Source: Owenia fusiformis
Lineage: Eukaryota; Annelida; Polychaeta; Sabellida; Oweniidae
NCBI GenBank assembly: GCA_903813345.2
Contig: CAIIXF020000009.1
Span: forward strand, 1,860,001-1,924,000
Reading direction: 5' to 3'
DNA: 64,000 bases
Part shown: one piece after another, positions 1 to 13,500 of the stretch
How the letters are laid out: each line of letters starts with the position of its first letter
Numbering within the stretch: position 1 is the first letter of the stretch
Notes under the pieces: generated by a model
The model's database searches: none
Seen by the model: only the letters and a program-made list of their open reading frames with translations
What the model was told of the DNA's origin: nothing
Made by a program: the position numbers and the translations under genes

Positions 1-2300
1 AGCTCAAAATTGGACAATATTTTGTTGAATCGATGGGGCACATAAGTATGTTTACAATTTTTGTCCAACTCATCTGTTTGTGATATGAGTACTTTGATTC
101 CAAGCAAGCCTACCTAGTTAACCTTATCATGGCTTGGCTGGATAATCCTTCGATAATCCATGGGCAAGATTAGCAGATTATGATATTATCTATTTATAAC
201 ATAAACACGATATACTTATAAACATTCGGTCCCTACAAAAGTTCGCAGAATCGGCAAGATCAACAATGATGTGTAGTAGTACTTAAGCTTCATTAAATGA
301 AGATGAGCAATACGAAATCATCGATGCATTGAATTAAGTGTTTCAGAACTTTGAATAAAGTTAGACATTCCAGATTGAAATTCGAAAATGAACAGAAGAT
401 TAAAATTCATATCCCGATCAATGAAATCTCGTTGTAAATTTTCCCGCGAAATCCAATCTATTAGACTGTGCGATAAATATCACCTTCTATTTGTTGAATG
501 TGGTTATCAAAATAATTGAAATGGCATGTTTTTGATTTGTAACTTTTTATACTATCTCAAACACATTTACATTGACGTCTGGCTCTACTGTTTCAATAAT
601 GACTCATCCAACTTTTTATATTCCTGCTATCAGCGTGATGAAAACACACTTGTAGTGGGTAGTGATATACTGATGTCGATGCAACCTCGAAATACAGATA
701 TGTTCAAGCTTAAGAATGGTTGTTTCTTGAAACATAGAATATTAAGAAAATATGCTTTAGAATTGATATTTTTGAAATGAGTTTCACTACTTTACAGGTA
801 AATTAAGGGTGAACTTGGAAGGACAGAATCAAGAGATATAACGTCTTAGGTGAACTGCTCTTCTCAATTTATCCGCGGATCTAAATCATATTTAAGTACC
901 TTTTAGAAAGGGTTATTTATTGTGTCTCGAAAATTGAAATACGATTTTGAAATAGGTGTGAGAGTTAATTGAAATGAATGAACTCTTGAGAGTAAAAACT
1001 AAGCATGTTGGCATCACTGGTAAATATCATTATATTTGGGCGAAACACGAGGCCGGTCAGATTACCTATTACCAGAGTAGGCCTACCATATTCAAGGCGT
1101 CAACAATGTTACATATGCACCAGATGCAACATATGTTTATAGTCAGATCTAGATGATCGGGGAGCATATAATTATTCTGAATCTATAAATGTTTTTTATT
1201 TTAATTTTTTTATTTTCTCGTGATCTTTTTGAGTGTAGTTGATATGTAAACAACGCAGAGTTTATCCAGTACCAATGCGGTATTTGCATGTGGTTTTGAC
1301 TGTATGCAAAACACGATCCTTTAACGCATTGTGTATGTATAAACAACGTTAGATACGCCTACACGATCCTTTAATTATAAATTGCTATCTAACATATGCC
1401 AGTTGTTTATGTTTATCTATAGTATATCGCTTCTTAATTGAAAGAAAATAATTACATTACGAGAGGTACTTCGGCGTATTCAGAGTGCCATCGTTAATGT
1501 GAATAAATTAGTGCAATGTATATATAGTAAAACTAATTAATTAGAAAAGCCCTTTTTGACTATAGAATCAATCATAGTCTCATTGGATTGGAGAAAAATA
1601 GTCGCAGACCTTTACAAAAAATTAATTGTATAATGAGTAATAATAATTGCCCAATTCCATCAAAACGTTTCCATTTTCAGAACTTGAAAAATACGATTTC
1701 CCCTTATTCGCATTTTACATGAGAATCAAAACCCTTGCTATATCCTTACCCCTTCAAAAGGATGATTTCGTTAAACAAAAATTAACCTAAATGGGCCTAT
1801 AATACAAGAATATGAGTTCACTTAATACGCACACGTTAATTATGAAAGCATTTGTTACCGATGCGGTTCATCTTCGCACTCAGTTCGAAATATACTAAAT
1901 GTTTGAAACTTTGGGTTGAGATAAAAAATGAAATGTCGAAAATCATCATCCAAGTGAACGTTTTTCAACATGACGGAAGGTTATCAAAGGTCATTACAAA
2001 TATCTGAATTTTTTACTTTTTACTAAAAAAGCGCATATACAATAATATTTGTAAGGACATTGACATACACAAAACATAGAAATAACTGATGTTCTTTTTA
2101 TTAAAAACATAACATGAAACTAGATCGAGGGTGTGTTAAGTGAAGGCACAAAAGAGCAATATATCAGCAATGTAAACATTGGTTGTAAAAATGTCTATGA
2201 TACTTCAGACGGCTGAGAAATTAATTAAAAGTCAACGTGACATATTGATTATTGGGTTAAAAAACAAAATATAGCGAGGTAGAAAAACCAATGGATTCAA
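1..2300. other. Gene-poor AT-rich spacer
   Basis: I see no open frame here with protein-family features or convincing splice signals. The short open frames are low-complexity and of the length expected by chance. A 14-bp direct repeat (ACACGATCCTTTAA) occurs near 1310 and again near 1361. Nothing else stands out. Confidence 0.5.
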
Positions 2301-2302
2301 TA

Positions 2303-2791
2303 TCATATACAATGTACAATGAACTGCAATAACGATGTGCCATTCGTTGTTAAAATATGTGTATTTTGACTGCCCTGATCAGTATTCTGTTCACACATCT
2401 CCCTACAATAGAAGCACACAATAAAATCATACTCACGAATTTTGGTGGCATTTTTCCAAATAAATCCCAAGTACCCTTGATTATCACGAAATTGTTCAAT
2501 GTTGTTCTCGGTAGCAGAAGATTCAATTTGTGTTCGGGTTGAGGTGGAGTGGTTGAGATGATCGGATGCAATTTTAGTGTCGTGTGCAAAACATATCGGT
2601 GTATATTTCAGTAATCTCAACCACTGTGTGTGTTTCATGTTGTTTTTCACTTTCACTGAAGGTCGAATAAATTTTTCTGGTTCAGTATTTTGGGATCCAG
2701 CAATAAATGCAAAAGCAATCGTTGAATATCTCATTTTGGTAAGGCTTATACGTCCTATGTTCACCTTTAAGATGCTGGTATTCATGATCAC
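2303..2791 (-). CDS. Possible hypothetical ORF, 162 codons
   Basis: This is a single open frame of 162 codons on the minus strand, long for a sequence this AT-rich. It starts with a short hydrophobic stretch (around residues 19-32) followed by a basic, then an Asn/Thr/Ser-rich segment. I recognise no family. A good donor-like GTGAGTATG lies within it, just after the codons for NATKI near 2440, so the true unit might be a spliced exon ending there. It could equally be a fragment of an old mobile element or a chance open frame. No regulatory signal is evident. Confidence 0.2.
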   Translation of the reverse strand: MIMNTSILKVNIGRISLTKMRYSTIAFAFIAGSQNTEPEKFIRPSVKVKNNMKHTQWLRLLKYTPICFAHDTKIASDHLNHSTSTRTQIESSATENNIEQFRDNQGYLGFIWKNATKIREYDFIVCFYCREMCEQNTDQGSQNTHILTTNGTSLLQFIVHCI

Positions 2792-2849
2792 TGGTACTCC
2801 ACTCGATTACGCTGGTTACCGAAAGGGACCATTTCGGTAACAAAATCTC

Positions 2850-3700
2850 GGAAGCTCGAAGGTATGATTTTTCTTCTCCTTATTTCACGCGTTGAAGGCA
2901 GATAGAATTCCCACAGCATTTCTATCACAAACGTTTGTCGGTATCACATGTCCAAGACTTAAAAATGTACATGTTTGCGAACAAATAGTTCAGAAGACAA
3001 CAGAATCGTCGATTTAATACCTCACTTAGTTTTGTTTTACGTCGAACTTCAAAAACGGCCAGATCTACACTTCTAACCCATTCCGTTTACGTAACAGTGA
3101 AGTAATAGGGAGTTTAAGCTTAATTGGTCATCAATTGGTCATACGTTTAGGTTGGCGTTTCGATTTTATATGCAAGCTTAAAATTCCTATTAGATTTAAT
3201 TTGTATGAACACCTATACAAGATGAGACAGTAATGAAACCTTTTCAACTGATAAAATGAATTCGAATTACGTCAAAACAGACTTATCGCTAATGGTAGTA
3301 GTGGTCTAAAAGTTTCCATTGTTACGTTGCAATTTTTGGTACATCCTGTCACATGCAATAGTGAATATTTTAAACATATAACATTTAAACATGTAATTAT
3401 ACAACAGTTCAGCATAGGTTATTTACATTTGTACATATCAATTTGTAACATTTAGACCGGCCTCTGCTTGTTTGATTACTGTCTTCACCATTGGATCCAC
3501 AAAATATGCACAATTCAAAAGGAACTGTTCAATTGAAATAACTTGGCAATTTTGATCAGTCGTTCCTCCTAATAACGTTTTCCAACAATACTTGCTGAGA
3601 TTTCAAAAGACATGAATACGAATATAATATGTCACGGTTCGTCACAAATTAGGCCATCGTCGATGTTTACCAAAAAAAATATGTTTCAACATTATTGAAT
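2850..3700. other. Spacer with a small inverted-repeat element
   Basis: No gene is recognised. At about 3108-3191 a short inverted repeat has ends GGGAGTTTAAGCTT and AAGCTTAAAATTCC. Its middle (a segment reading TTGGTCATACG...GGCGTTTCGAT) recurs in reverse orientation at about 41286-41345, so it is a dispersed MITE-like repeat. Confidence 0.45.
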
Positions 3701-3801
3701 GTTCATTTCTCGTGCTCTCGTACCATCCTAACTATGTACACGATTATTTGAGGTGTAAATACGAGTTTGACATGCTAGCCCTATATCACATTCATCATTT
3801 A

Positions 3802-5055
3802 TTATGTTCTTCGTTTCCTAGTTATGTTCCACTGATGCCTTTGGATATACCAAATATCACCAATTTTCTTCCACACGTGATTGAACCTGAAATGAAAAGA
3901 AATTAATTCAGAGCAATTTGCAATTAAATATTTTGTGAACGTTACATACGCCATCTTTTTATAAAGCAAAACATTATTTCGCAGAATCCTAACTTATAGT
4001 GAATGGTTCCTACGTACTATATAACCAATACATGGTGAACACCCGTTGGTAAACGAACATGAGAAATGAAATGAAATTGAATTCTTAATAATAAAGCTCC
4101 CATGAATAATAATGAACCTAGAATGAAATGATCTTACACCCCTTCTTGAAAGAATACTCCGTCTTGTTTCGTGCTGAATATCGTGATGTCGTTCGCCATT
4201 GTTCCGCACTCTGAGATGATGAAAGATATGTGTTCCGGAAACGAAAATGAAACCCCGGCATTGATGTAAGGTTGCCAAAGGTTTCTCATTGCTGAAAGTA
4301 GTCACATAAGCAATGAAGAATTAATCCTAAAAGGCGGCATATACAGTTTTTACCCCTTGCCCAGTTATCAATGATTTTTTCTTTACGTCCAAAACTTTCT
4401 ATCGATTTTTTACAAGAAAAAGCGTATTTTCACAATAGTTTGCGTCCTAAACAACAACAATTCATGGGCTACTTATATTACTACCTAAAATTTAATGAAT
4501 GATACCAGGGGGCATAAAAAATGAATGAAATGTAGCCCCCAAATTGGGATTTACCGTCTTTGCCGTTTATGATTGTTTCTCCAGGAGGAATAACAATGCA
4601 GTCGTCAGTGTACATTTCAACGACTTTCTCAATTCTGTTGGCGTTTATAGAGTTGGCCCAATCACTCTGGCGCAATCGAATGGCTCTGATTGCATCTTCA
4701 GTAGAATGAAAGAAATGTGAAATATAATATCATCCTCACCAATATGCTAAATAAATTCAAAGGTGCGATTCGCTTTGCGGACAAGAAGTAATTGAACTTA
4801 CGTACAGTATTGTGGGATTGACAGCGTACAATAAAGGCATGATGTCGTAAAGTACTTAGTCCACCACAAATACTGCCCAAACACAACAATGAGAAATATT
4901 TCCTTTTACCAGAAGCCACTGCCTTCTTAACATGTTTTGATACATTGGTCACTATTTGCAAGAGGTATACCTACATGTTATTGTCCAAGATAAGCACTTT
5001 AATGTAAACTGTTCCACCTACCTTTTTCAACTTCAGATGAATTCTTTAAAGCCAT
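3802..5055 (-). CDS. DUF4440/SnoaL-like (NTF2-fold) protein, four exons
   Basis: I assembled four exons on the minus strand: 5055-5022, 4695-4555, 4291-4138 and 3886-3802. All junctions are GT/AG and the phases match (1, 1, 2). The joined frame is 137 codons and ends in TAA at 3804-3802. The protein starts MALKNSSEVEKDAIRAIR, and its core has WANSINAN, then YTDDCIVIPPGE, then a GKDAMRNLW segment, and near the end VWKKIGDIWYI. This order (acidic Y-x-D-D segment, PPG, GKD, terminal W-K-K...W strand) is typical of DUF4440/SnoaL-like ketosteroid-isomerase-fold proteins, which are usually 120-150 residues; the size agrees. No signal peptide is seen, so a cytosolic protein is likely. The substrate is unknown; many invertebrate members are uncharacterised. 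An AATAAA overlaps the stop codon region and may serve polyadenylation. The 5' end lies only about 60 bp from an LTR-element insertion at 5117. Confidence 0.82.
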
Positions 5056-5112
5056 TTTGAATACTAGTATAGTACGCTGATATTCGTTGGTATATCATCA
5101 TATCGAGTATTC

Positions 5113-5116
5113 GTAT
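5113..5116. repeat. Target-site duplication, left side of LTR element A
   Basis: GTAT immediately before the LTR start (TGAAGC at 5117) is repeated immediately after the distal LTR end at 23404-23407. Confidence 0.7.
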
Positions 5117-5518
5117 TGAAGCTTCGAGCTTTGTTGTTTAAATAGCTCTGTGGGTTCTTCATAAAATAATATGGATTGGTCTTGTAATGTAAAAAAGACA
5201 AGATTAACACAGAATTAATATACTCATAAAACTATACTTTATTCCAAGTAAAAGACTAAACATGTACAATTACACTCTTCAGTATAAAATAAAACTGTTC
5301 AAAGATAAAGAAAGAATGAAAATGAGATTAATAAGATGAAAAGAAATGATGTGTGATGTTCCCCCCGATCTAACTCTCTACTGAATGAAGCCCAAAATTT
5401 CTCTTAAATACCCCCAAGTTATAGGAAATGAAAGGCAATCCCTTACCCTACAAAACCTATAAGAAACCCATTGAAAGATGGCAGCACAATACGGTGAATC
5501 AACATGAAAAATGCTATA
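5117..5518 (-). repeat. LTR, element A (left; 3' LTR in element sense)
   Basis: About 402 bp, starting TGAAGCTTCGAGC and ending AATGCTATA on the plus strand. Almost identical copies are at 10099-10463 plus 23367-23403, at 47847-48245 and at 52836-53235. Confidence 0.85.
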
Positions 5519-8500
5519 CAACCCCCACCCAAATAAAATGACAATTCTCCTGACATTGTACGTACTAAAAAAAACTGAAAATACGCAAAATCTAAATAAA
5601 TGTATATGATATTTTAACAATGTCCTATATGAATGTTTACTAACACAGTGCTGCATACATAGTTCGTGTATAATCCATATCCATATCCAATATCCATATG
5701 AAATATCCACGCAGAGTTCGTGCAAATATCCTTGCTTCATACGTAGTTCCTGTTGATAAACGTCGTTATAATAAACCATAATAAGTTCCGATTTTATAAT
5801 CCGCTTATCTAGTCCTGGATCCAATGCGATGCTGTAATACGTGCATCTAGTCCACGATGTAATATTTTCGAATCCAAAATATGCACCGTCTTAGTAGTCG
5901 AAATAATATCCATAATCCGTATATCACATGCACGTCCGCATCGTGTCCATTATCGAATATGTCCGTATCCTCGCTGAAGAATCCATAATAAAATATCCAT
6001 TTCCTTGTAGCGCTGTTCATAATAAACGTTTTCGTTGGAGAAAAAGAATTGTTCATAATAACAGCTCCTTCATCAGTTGTCGAAATCCTCTGTGGCTCCA
6101 CTCCATCCGAAATCCGCGTCGTCTGCATCTCCATAAGACATAGGCATCGCCTTCACAGGTCATCTTCATCGCTTCTTCACGGTTAGGTAGTCGTCATCTA
6201 CTTCAGGTCGTCATAGGAAATCGCTTACTGGGATACCGGGCAATTAATTTTTTAATTCTCAAAAAGTTCTCCAAAAGTGTCTTTATGAAACATTTTTTTA
6301 CTAACATATCTTTAACTTGCTTTTCTATGTGACATAAACAAGTCTTCTTCGTGTTCTAAACTCTTCATGAATTTAATTTTCTTCAAGACATCAATTTCTC
6401 TTCATTGACAAGTAACTAGTCTTTCTATCTCTTCAACATACAAACTTTTCACTTGACTTGTCTTTCATGACTGAGCGTTTTTCAACTCTTCAACTCTTCT
6501 AGCAACTCTTCAACTTCAACTCTCCATGAAATTATTTACATTTTCTCTCTATTCTTCAAAGTGATCTCTGATTGTTACTTGTGAAACTTGTCTTTATCTT
6601 TAAAATGCACTGAGTGGTTAGTCTTTTAAAATAAAAGATGCAAATTGCTTACGAACAGTAAGAAAGAATATAAATATGGCTTAACATGTTTTCCATAATA
6701 GGCAGGACAAATTCCAAAAAGTAATAACACAATTATACATATCTAGCGATTTAACATTAACATCAATAATGCAACATGGGTTTTAGACTCTGCCAAGATT
6801 ACTAAAACCTTTTCATCAGGTCGCCCCCTCTTGCTAGGACTTTGTTTCCGAAAGTAAATCAGTAACACCTCAGTGCACAATAGCATTTTACTTTGGATTT
6901 TCCAAAGAATTCTATATTTTCATACTTAGCGCTATGCATTGCACAAATACAAACAAATTGCTATATTCAAATATAAATGACTAATCTCTCATGTATTCAT
7001 TTCACTAAACCTGATGATTGATGGCTGTCATAACAAAATCTCGTTGTAGGATCCACAGTTTGTACTTTCTTACAAAACTGAGAAAACCACTTGCCTGGGC
7101 TTCAATTCAATTCTCTATTGAACCCTAAATTTGACAATTTATGATCGTCATCATAACATTATCCAGTTGCCGCTCAGGAAATAACCATAATATTTCGAGC
7201 CTGTACATGGCAAAATCTCATAACAAATAGTGTGGAATAAAACAATAAAATGCAAAATCAGAAACTTAAAGACAAGATATCCCAAAGATAATATAATCCC
7301 GTCCAGCAGGAATATGTTTCTTGATAGACTAAAATCATCATAATCTTATGATGCAATTTCCACAATACACAAACAGAAAAACATGCGATATACTTTTATG
7401 CTTTTCGCATCCTGAAAAGATACAACTTGCTCACTGTAAGTAATATTTAAAATTATTAGCCATTTGATTCCTCTTAAAGTCATAGCAAAATTATTCTCCA
7501 ACCCTGGTTTATGAGGCCGAGTCTTAAAACAAAACTGCACTAATTCTACATAATACCGAGTAATTCCAACTAATGTTACTGTCAGTGCACGTGGGCTAAC
7601 TGATACCTATGATTCAACTTAGATGCGATATCCAAGGATAAATACCAGTTATTCTACCCCACTGCTTTACATGTGGATCATTTGTTACCTATGATTCAAC
7701 TTAGATGCGATATCCAAGAATAAGTAACAACCACACAACCTCGATTTAAAACAACATTGAACTCTTCTTCTAGCTAACTTATCAACTTAGATGCAATATC
7801 CAAGAACACATGACAAGAAGCCTAGTTCAAATCTCATAACTTAACAACAATGAATTCTCTTCGTCTAGCTAACTTATCAACTTAGATGCAATATCCAAGA
7901 ACACATGACAAAAAGCCGATTTTACATCTCATCATTTAAGTACCATATTAAAATGCCAGGCCTTACTACACGAATGGAATATGAAATTCCATCATAATTT
8001 TCTATAACAAACCACCAGTCTCAAACTACCCCCTCCATTTTCATGGAATTTCATATCTCTTAATAAAACCAGATAAAACGATCCCTATGTGTATTTTCGA
8101 CAAGCACACGTTTAATTACTGTAAAACATAAATTGTCTTCAGAAATCTCATTTTAAAAGTTACTTTTTCAATCTTCTCATTATCTTAAATGCTTACTTCT
8201 TATTGTTCACTCTTAGTTGTTTACTTCTAATTACTTATTTCTAATTGTTTACTTCTTATTGTTACTTCTAATTGTTTACTCTTTATTGCCCGGGTCACCA
8301 CATATCACAAAAACGGATAATCACGGCATTCACAAAAACTTCCAATTTTGTCAATTTTGATATTTGACTCTTTATGTTTAATTGATTAAAGAAAAATGTT
8401 CGAAAACTTATACAATACTACAGAATGGTCCTGTTTTCATACTTAAAAGGCTGTACCTCCCCTTAACAATTCCTCTTACAAGTTATGTTTTCATCCACTA

Positions 8501-8847
8501 GCCATTAAAATATACCTATATGCAATTCCATTGAGAGTTTGAAATAAAAGATCTTTTAAGGTATGCATTGATGACTTTTACTTAACTCTGTATTATGTAC
8601 TTTTTCCCTTTTAAATAATCACGAGATAAACAATGCTCATGCAGCACACATTTAACTAACTTACTACTAACCGACTATCTACCTAACTACCTAACTAGCT
8701 AACCAACTAGCTAACTAAATATGTTCCCTTTATATTTACTTATACCAGAGACATATAAAATGTTTTATAGGTCTCTGCTTATACACACTATATACATTCT
8801 TTGACTAAACAATCAATTAATCCCATCCATATCTTGTAGGCGCTCTT

Positions 8848-9105
8848 CTATTTCTTGCATTTCAATATTGAAGCAAGACTACGCCTTAATAAACCATCCG
8901 ACGATTTCTTTTCTTCATTTTGATTTTCAGGTGAAACCGTGATTTTGCCATCTGTGTCTTTCTCGTCATGGAGACTTACAATTTTATCTGACCAAATCAA
9001 ATCAAAGTTTTCATTATTTTCGTCTTTCTCATCTTCATTTTCCCCGACGGCACCTAACACGACAGAACACCCATTTTCACATTGATCCTTCCCCTCCATA
9101 TTCAC
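8848..9105 (-). CDS. Small acidic ORF shared by both LTR copies
   Basis: This 85-codon frame lies about 1 kb downstream of the primer-binding site in element sense, where gag would begin. It starts MNMEGKDQCENGC and is very rich in Asp, Glu and Asn. The second element copy carries nearly the same frame at 51825-51607, but a 1-bp deletion near its 3' end shortens it to 72 codons. I recognise no Gag domain or zinc knuckle. It may be a remnant leader ORF or simply conserved because the copies are young. Confidence 0.25.
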   Translation of the reverse strand: MNMEGKDQCENGCSVVLGAVGENEDEKDENNENFDLIWSDKIVSLHDEKDTDGKITVSPENQNEEKKSSDGLLRRSLASILKCKK

Positions 9106-9837
9106 AAGGTATCAACTTCTATTTAATGAATGAGCTATAATCTATACGTAATATCAAAACACAAACAGAATCAAGTACGCTTTTATCATCAATACAGGGA
9201 TTTTTACAAAATACAAAGACCAACAACTATATCTCGAACATTCAAATCAAATATTCTCAATTCATAATTTCGTCTAACACCAATTCGGGACAATCCTAAC
9301 ACTATAGCCACAGCCAAACAAATAGATACGCGCTCGATTTTGCCAATTTTAAAGCAATGCGTCTTAGCATGCACAATTGTAGAAATAAAGGATAGAAAGA
9401 AAGTAAAAGAAAGTGTTTTTGAAGTAACTAAAACAGGAGCCTGTTACATGAGCTTCTTGTTGATAGCAAATACAGAAATTAGTACAGCGCTGAAATGCAA
9501 GCGTTTTCGTATTTCAATTTTAAAAGTAACTACAACGGGAGCCCGTCTTCATTACTAAATGATGATTCCCTTAACAATAGCACGTGTAAACATCAAATAT
9601 TCTTGACTCTTTGTCTTCTTTTTGTTCACAAGATCAAGGTAAAGTTACGCATAAATTAACTGAGCGTACACAAAGGCAAGATCATTATCAGTCGTTTAAG
9701 TGAAGATCGTCAACTTAAATGCACGCATAAACAAACATTGTGCATAAAGACAAAGTTAATATCTAATAGTACAGTGGACACAAATACTCTTCATTCAAAG
9801 TAAACTGATATGAAGACAAAATCCTAAAGAAAGAGTT

Positions 9838-10025
9838 GAAGAGAACTAATCTTCACTCTTCAGTATAGAATGAACCTAACTTAAAAGAAAGAAACGAAGA
9901 GAACTAATCTCCGCTCTTTTGTAAGAGTAAAGCTAACTTGAAGATGCGAAGAGAACTAATCTCCACTCTTCAGTAAAAGTTAATCAAATTTAAAGATGTG
10001 AAGAGAACTAATCTCCACTCTTTAA
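9838..10025 (-). repeat. Four short tandem repeats next to the primer-binding site of element A
   Basis: The motif GAAGAGAACTAATCT followed by a C/T-rich ACTCTTCAGT-like stretch recurs four times at roughly 55-60 bp spacing, just inside the primer-binding site. The same array is present in copy B at about 52573-52760. Its place in the untranslated leader suggests a packaging or dimerisation function, but that is inference. Confidence 0.6.
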
Positions 10026-10078
10026 TGAAAATAAAGACACTAAAACTGCGAAAATAATCTCTTTACAAGACAAAAACC

Positions 10079-10097
10079 AATCCCACCGCTGCCACCA
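10079..10097 (-). promoter_or_regulatory. tRNA-Leu primer-binding site of element A
   Basis: The plus strand reads AATCCCACCGCTGCCACCA, identical to the T-arm and acceptor 3' end of a common animal tRNA-Leu including the CCA tail. It lies one base from the LTR boundary at 10099. Confidence 0.8.
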
Positions 10098-10098
10098 A

Positions 10099-10463
10099 TG
10101 AAGCTTCGAGCTTTGTTGTTTAAATAGCTCTGTGGGTTCTTCATAAAATAATATGGATTGGTCTTGTAATGTAAAAAAGACAAGATTAACACAGAATTAA
10201 TATACTCATAAAACTATACTTTATTCCAAGTAAAAGACTAAACATGTACAATTACACTCTTCAGTATAAAATAAAACTGTTCAAAGATAAAGAAAGAATG
10301 AAAATGAGATTAATAAGATGAAAAGAAATGATGTGTGATGTTCCCCCCGATCTAACTCTCTACTGAATGAAGCCCAAAATTTCTCTTAAATACCCCCAAG
10401 TTATAGGAAATGAAAGGCAATCCCTTACCCTACAAAACCTATAAGAAACCCATTGAAAGATGG
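10099..10463 (-). repeat. LTR, element A (right; first part, interrupted)
   Basis: Matches positions 1-365 of the left LTR. It breaks off after AAAGATGG; the missing 37 bp (CAGCACAATACGG...GCTATA) reappear at 23367-23403. Confidence 0.85.
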
Positions 10464-10530
10464 CCCCAGCTAACAATTTTACGTTGTGATAACGTCGTCA
10501 GAATATATGTCTCAAGTTGTAGCAACGTTA

Positions 10531-13500
10531 AATATGGAACGTTGTAGGTACAGGAAGGTGTGGACTCGCACAGATGTTTAAAGAACGTTACATTTGACTT
10601 AAATATCACGTGTCAGGAACGTAGTAGCGACCTTAACAATTACGTCGCCAAAATAACGAAACTGTAACGTACTTACATTACGTCATATATACGTGGCCAA
10701 TCTAAATTTCTGGTAACGTTGATATGGAACGTTGTAGGTACAGGAAGGTGTGGACTCGCATAGATGTTTAAAGAACGTTACATTTGACTTAAATATCACG
10801 TGTCAGGAACGTAGTAGCGACCTTAACAATTACGTCACCAAAATAACGAAAATGTAACGTACTTACATTACGTCATAAATACGTGGCCAATCTAAATTTC
10901 TGGTAACGTTGATATGGAACGTTGTAGGTACAGGAAGGTGTGGACTCGCACAGATGTTTAAAGAACGTTACATTTGACTTAAATATCACGTGTCAGGAAC
11001 GTAGTAGCGACCTAAACAATAACGTCGCCAAAATAACGAAACTGTAACGTACTTACATTACGTCATATATACGTGGCCAATCTAAATTTCTGGTAACGTT
11101 GATATGGAACGTTGTAGGTACAGGAAGGTGTGGACTCGCATAGATGTTTAAAGAACGTTACATTTGACTTAAATATCACGTGTCAGGAACGTAGTAGCGA
11201 CCTTAACAATTACGTCACCAAAATAACGAAAATGTAACGTACTTACATTACGTCATAAATACGTGGCCAATCTAAATTTCCGGTAACGTTGATATGGAAC
11301 GTTGTAGGTACAGGAAGGTGTGGACTCGCACAGATGTTTAAAGAACGTTACATTTGACTTAAATATCACGTGTCAGGAACGTAGTAGCGACCTTAACAAT
11401 AACGTCGCCAAAATAACGAAACTGTAACGTACTTACATTACGTCATATATACGTGGCCAATCTAAATTTCTGGTAACGTTGATATGGAACGTTGTAGGTA
11501 CAGGAAGGTGTGGACTCGCATAGATGTTTAAAGAACGTTACATTTGACTTAAATATCACGTGTCAGGAACGTAGTAGCGACCTTAACAATTACGTCACCA
11601 AAATAACGAAAATGTAACGTACTTAGATTACGTCATAAATACGTGGCCAATCTAAATTTCTGGTAACGTTGATATGGAACGTTGTAGGTACAGGAAGGTG
11701 TGGACTCGCACAGATGTTTAAAGAACGTTACATTTGACTTAAATATCACGTGTCAGGAACGTAGTAGCGACCTTAACAATAACGTCGCCAAAATAACGAA
11801 ACTGTAACGTACTTACATTACGTCATATATACGTGGCCAATCTAAATTTCTGGTAACGTTGATATGGAACGTTGTAGGTACAGGAAGGTGTGGACTCGCA
11901 TAGATGTTTAAAGAACGTTACATTTGACTTAAATATCACGTGTCAGGAACGTAGTAGCGACCTTAACAATTACGTCACCAAAATAACGAAAATGTAACGT
12001 ACTTACATTACGTCATAAATACGTGGCCAATCTAAATTTCCGGTAACGTTGATATGGAACGTTGTAGGTACAGGAAGGTGTGGACTCGCACAGATGTTTA
12101 AAGAACGTTACATTTGACTTAAATATCACGTGTCAGGAACGTAGTAGAGACCTTAACAATAACGTCGCCAAAATAACGAAACTGTAACGTACTTACATTA
12201 CGTCATATATACGTGGCCAATCTAAATTTCTGGTAACGTTGATATGGAACGTTGTAGGTACAGGAAGGTGTGGACTCGCACAGATGTTTAAAGAACGTTA
12301 CATTTGACTTAAATATCACGTGCCAGGAACGTAGAACCAACCTAAACGATGACTTCGCCAAAATAACGAAAATGTAACGTACTTACATTACGTCATAAAT
12401 ACGTGGCCAATCTATATTTCTGGTAACGTTGATATGGAACGTTGTAGGTACAGGAAGGTGTGGACTCGCACAGATGTTTAAAGAACGTTACATTTGACTT
12501 AAATATCACGTGTCAGGAACGTAGTAGCGACCTTAACAATTACGTCGCCAAAATAACGAAACTGTAACGTACTTACATTACGTCATATATACGTGGCCAA
12601 TCTAAATTTCTGGTAACGTTGATATGGAACGTTGTAGGTACAGGAAGGTGTGGACTCGCATAGATGTTTAAAGAACGTTACATTTGACTTAAATATCACG
12701 TGTCAGGAACGTAGTAGCGACCTTAACAATTACGTCACCAAAATAACGAAAATGTAACGTACTTACATTACGTCATATATACGTGGCCAAACTAAATTTC
12801 TGGTAACGTTGATATGGAACGTTGTAGGTACAGGAAGGTGTGGACTCGCACAGATGTTTAAAGAACGTTACATTTGACTTAAATATCACGTGCCAGGAAC
12901 GTGGAACCAACCTAAACGATGACTTCGCCAAAATAACGAAAATGTAACGTACTTACATTACGTCATAAATACGTGGCCAATCTAAATTTCTGATACGTTA
13001 ATTATGGAACGTTGTAGGTACAGGAAGGTGTGGACTCGCACAGATGTTCAAAGAACGTTTCATTTGACTTAAATATCACGTGCCAGGAACGTAGAACCAA
13101 CCTAAACAATAACTTCGCAAAAATAACGAGACTGTAATGTGCTTATGCAACGTCACATATACGTGGCCAGTTTTAAGTTCTGGTACGTTAATTATGGAAC
13201 GTTGTAGGTACAGGAAGGTGTGGACTCGCACAGATGTTTAAAGACCGTTACATTTGACTTAAATATCACGTGCCAGGAATGTAGAACCAACCTAGGCACA
13301 GGAAGGTCTGGACTCGCACAGATGTTTATACAACGTTACATTTTACTTAAATATCATGTGCTAGGAATGTAGTAGCAACCTTAACAATGACTGCAAAAAT
13401 AAAATAACAGACTGTAACGTGCTAATGCAACGTCACATAAACGTGGCCAAGTTAAAGTTCTGGTAACATTAACTATAGAACGTTGTAGGCAAAGGAAAGT

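Noticed and set aside
5378-6134. Long minus-strand open frames at the edge of LTR element A as gag or pol
   Set aside because: They run through the LTR boundary and encode Tyr/Ile-rich low-complexity sequence from ATCC-type simple repeats, without retroviral motifs.
9340-9558. 72-codon plus-strand frame repeated at 52060-52278 as a gene
   Set aside because: It is antisense to the element, and its conservation follows from the two copies being young.
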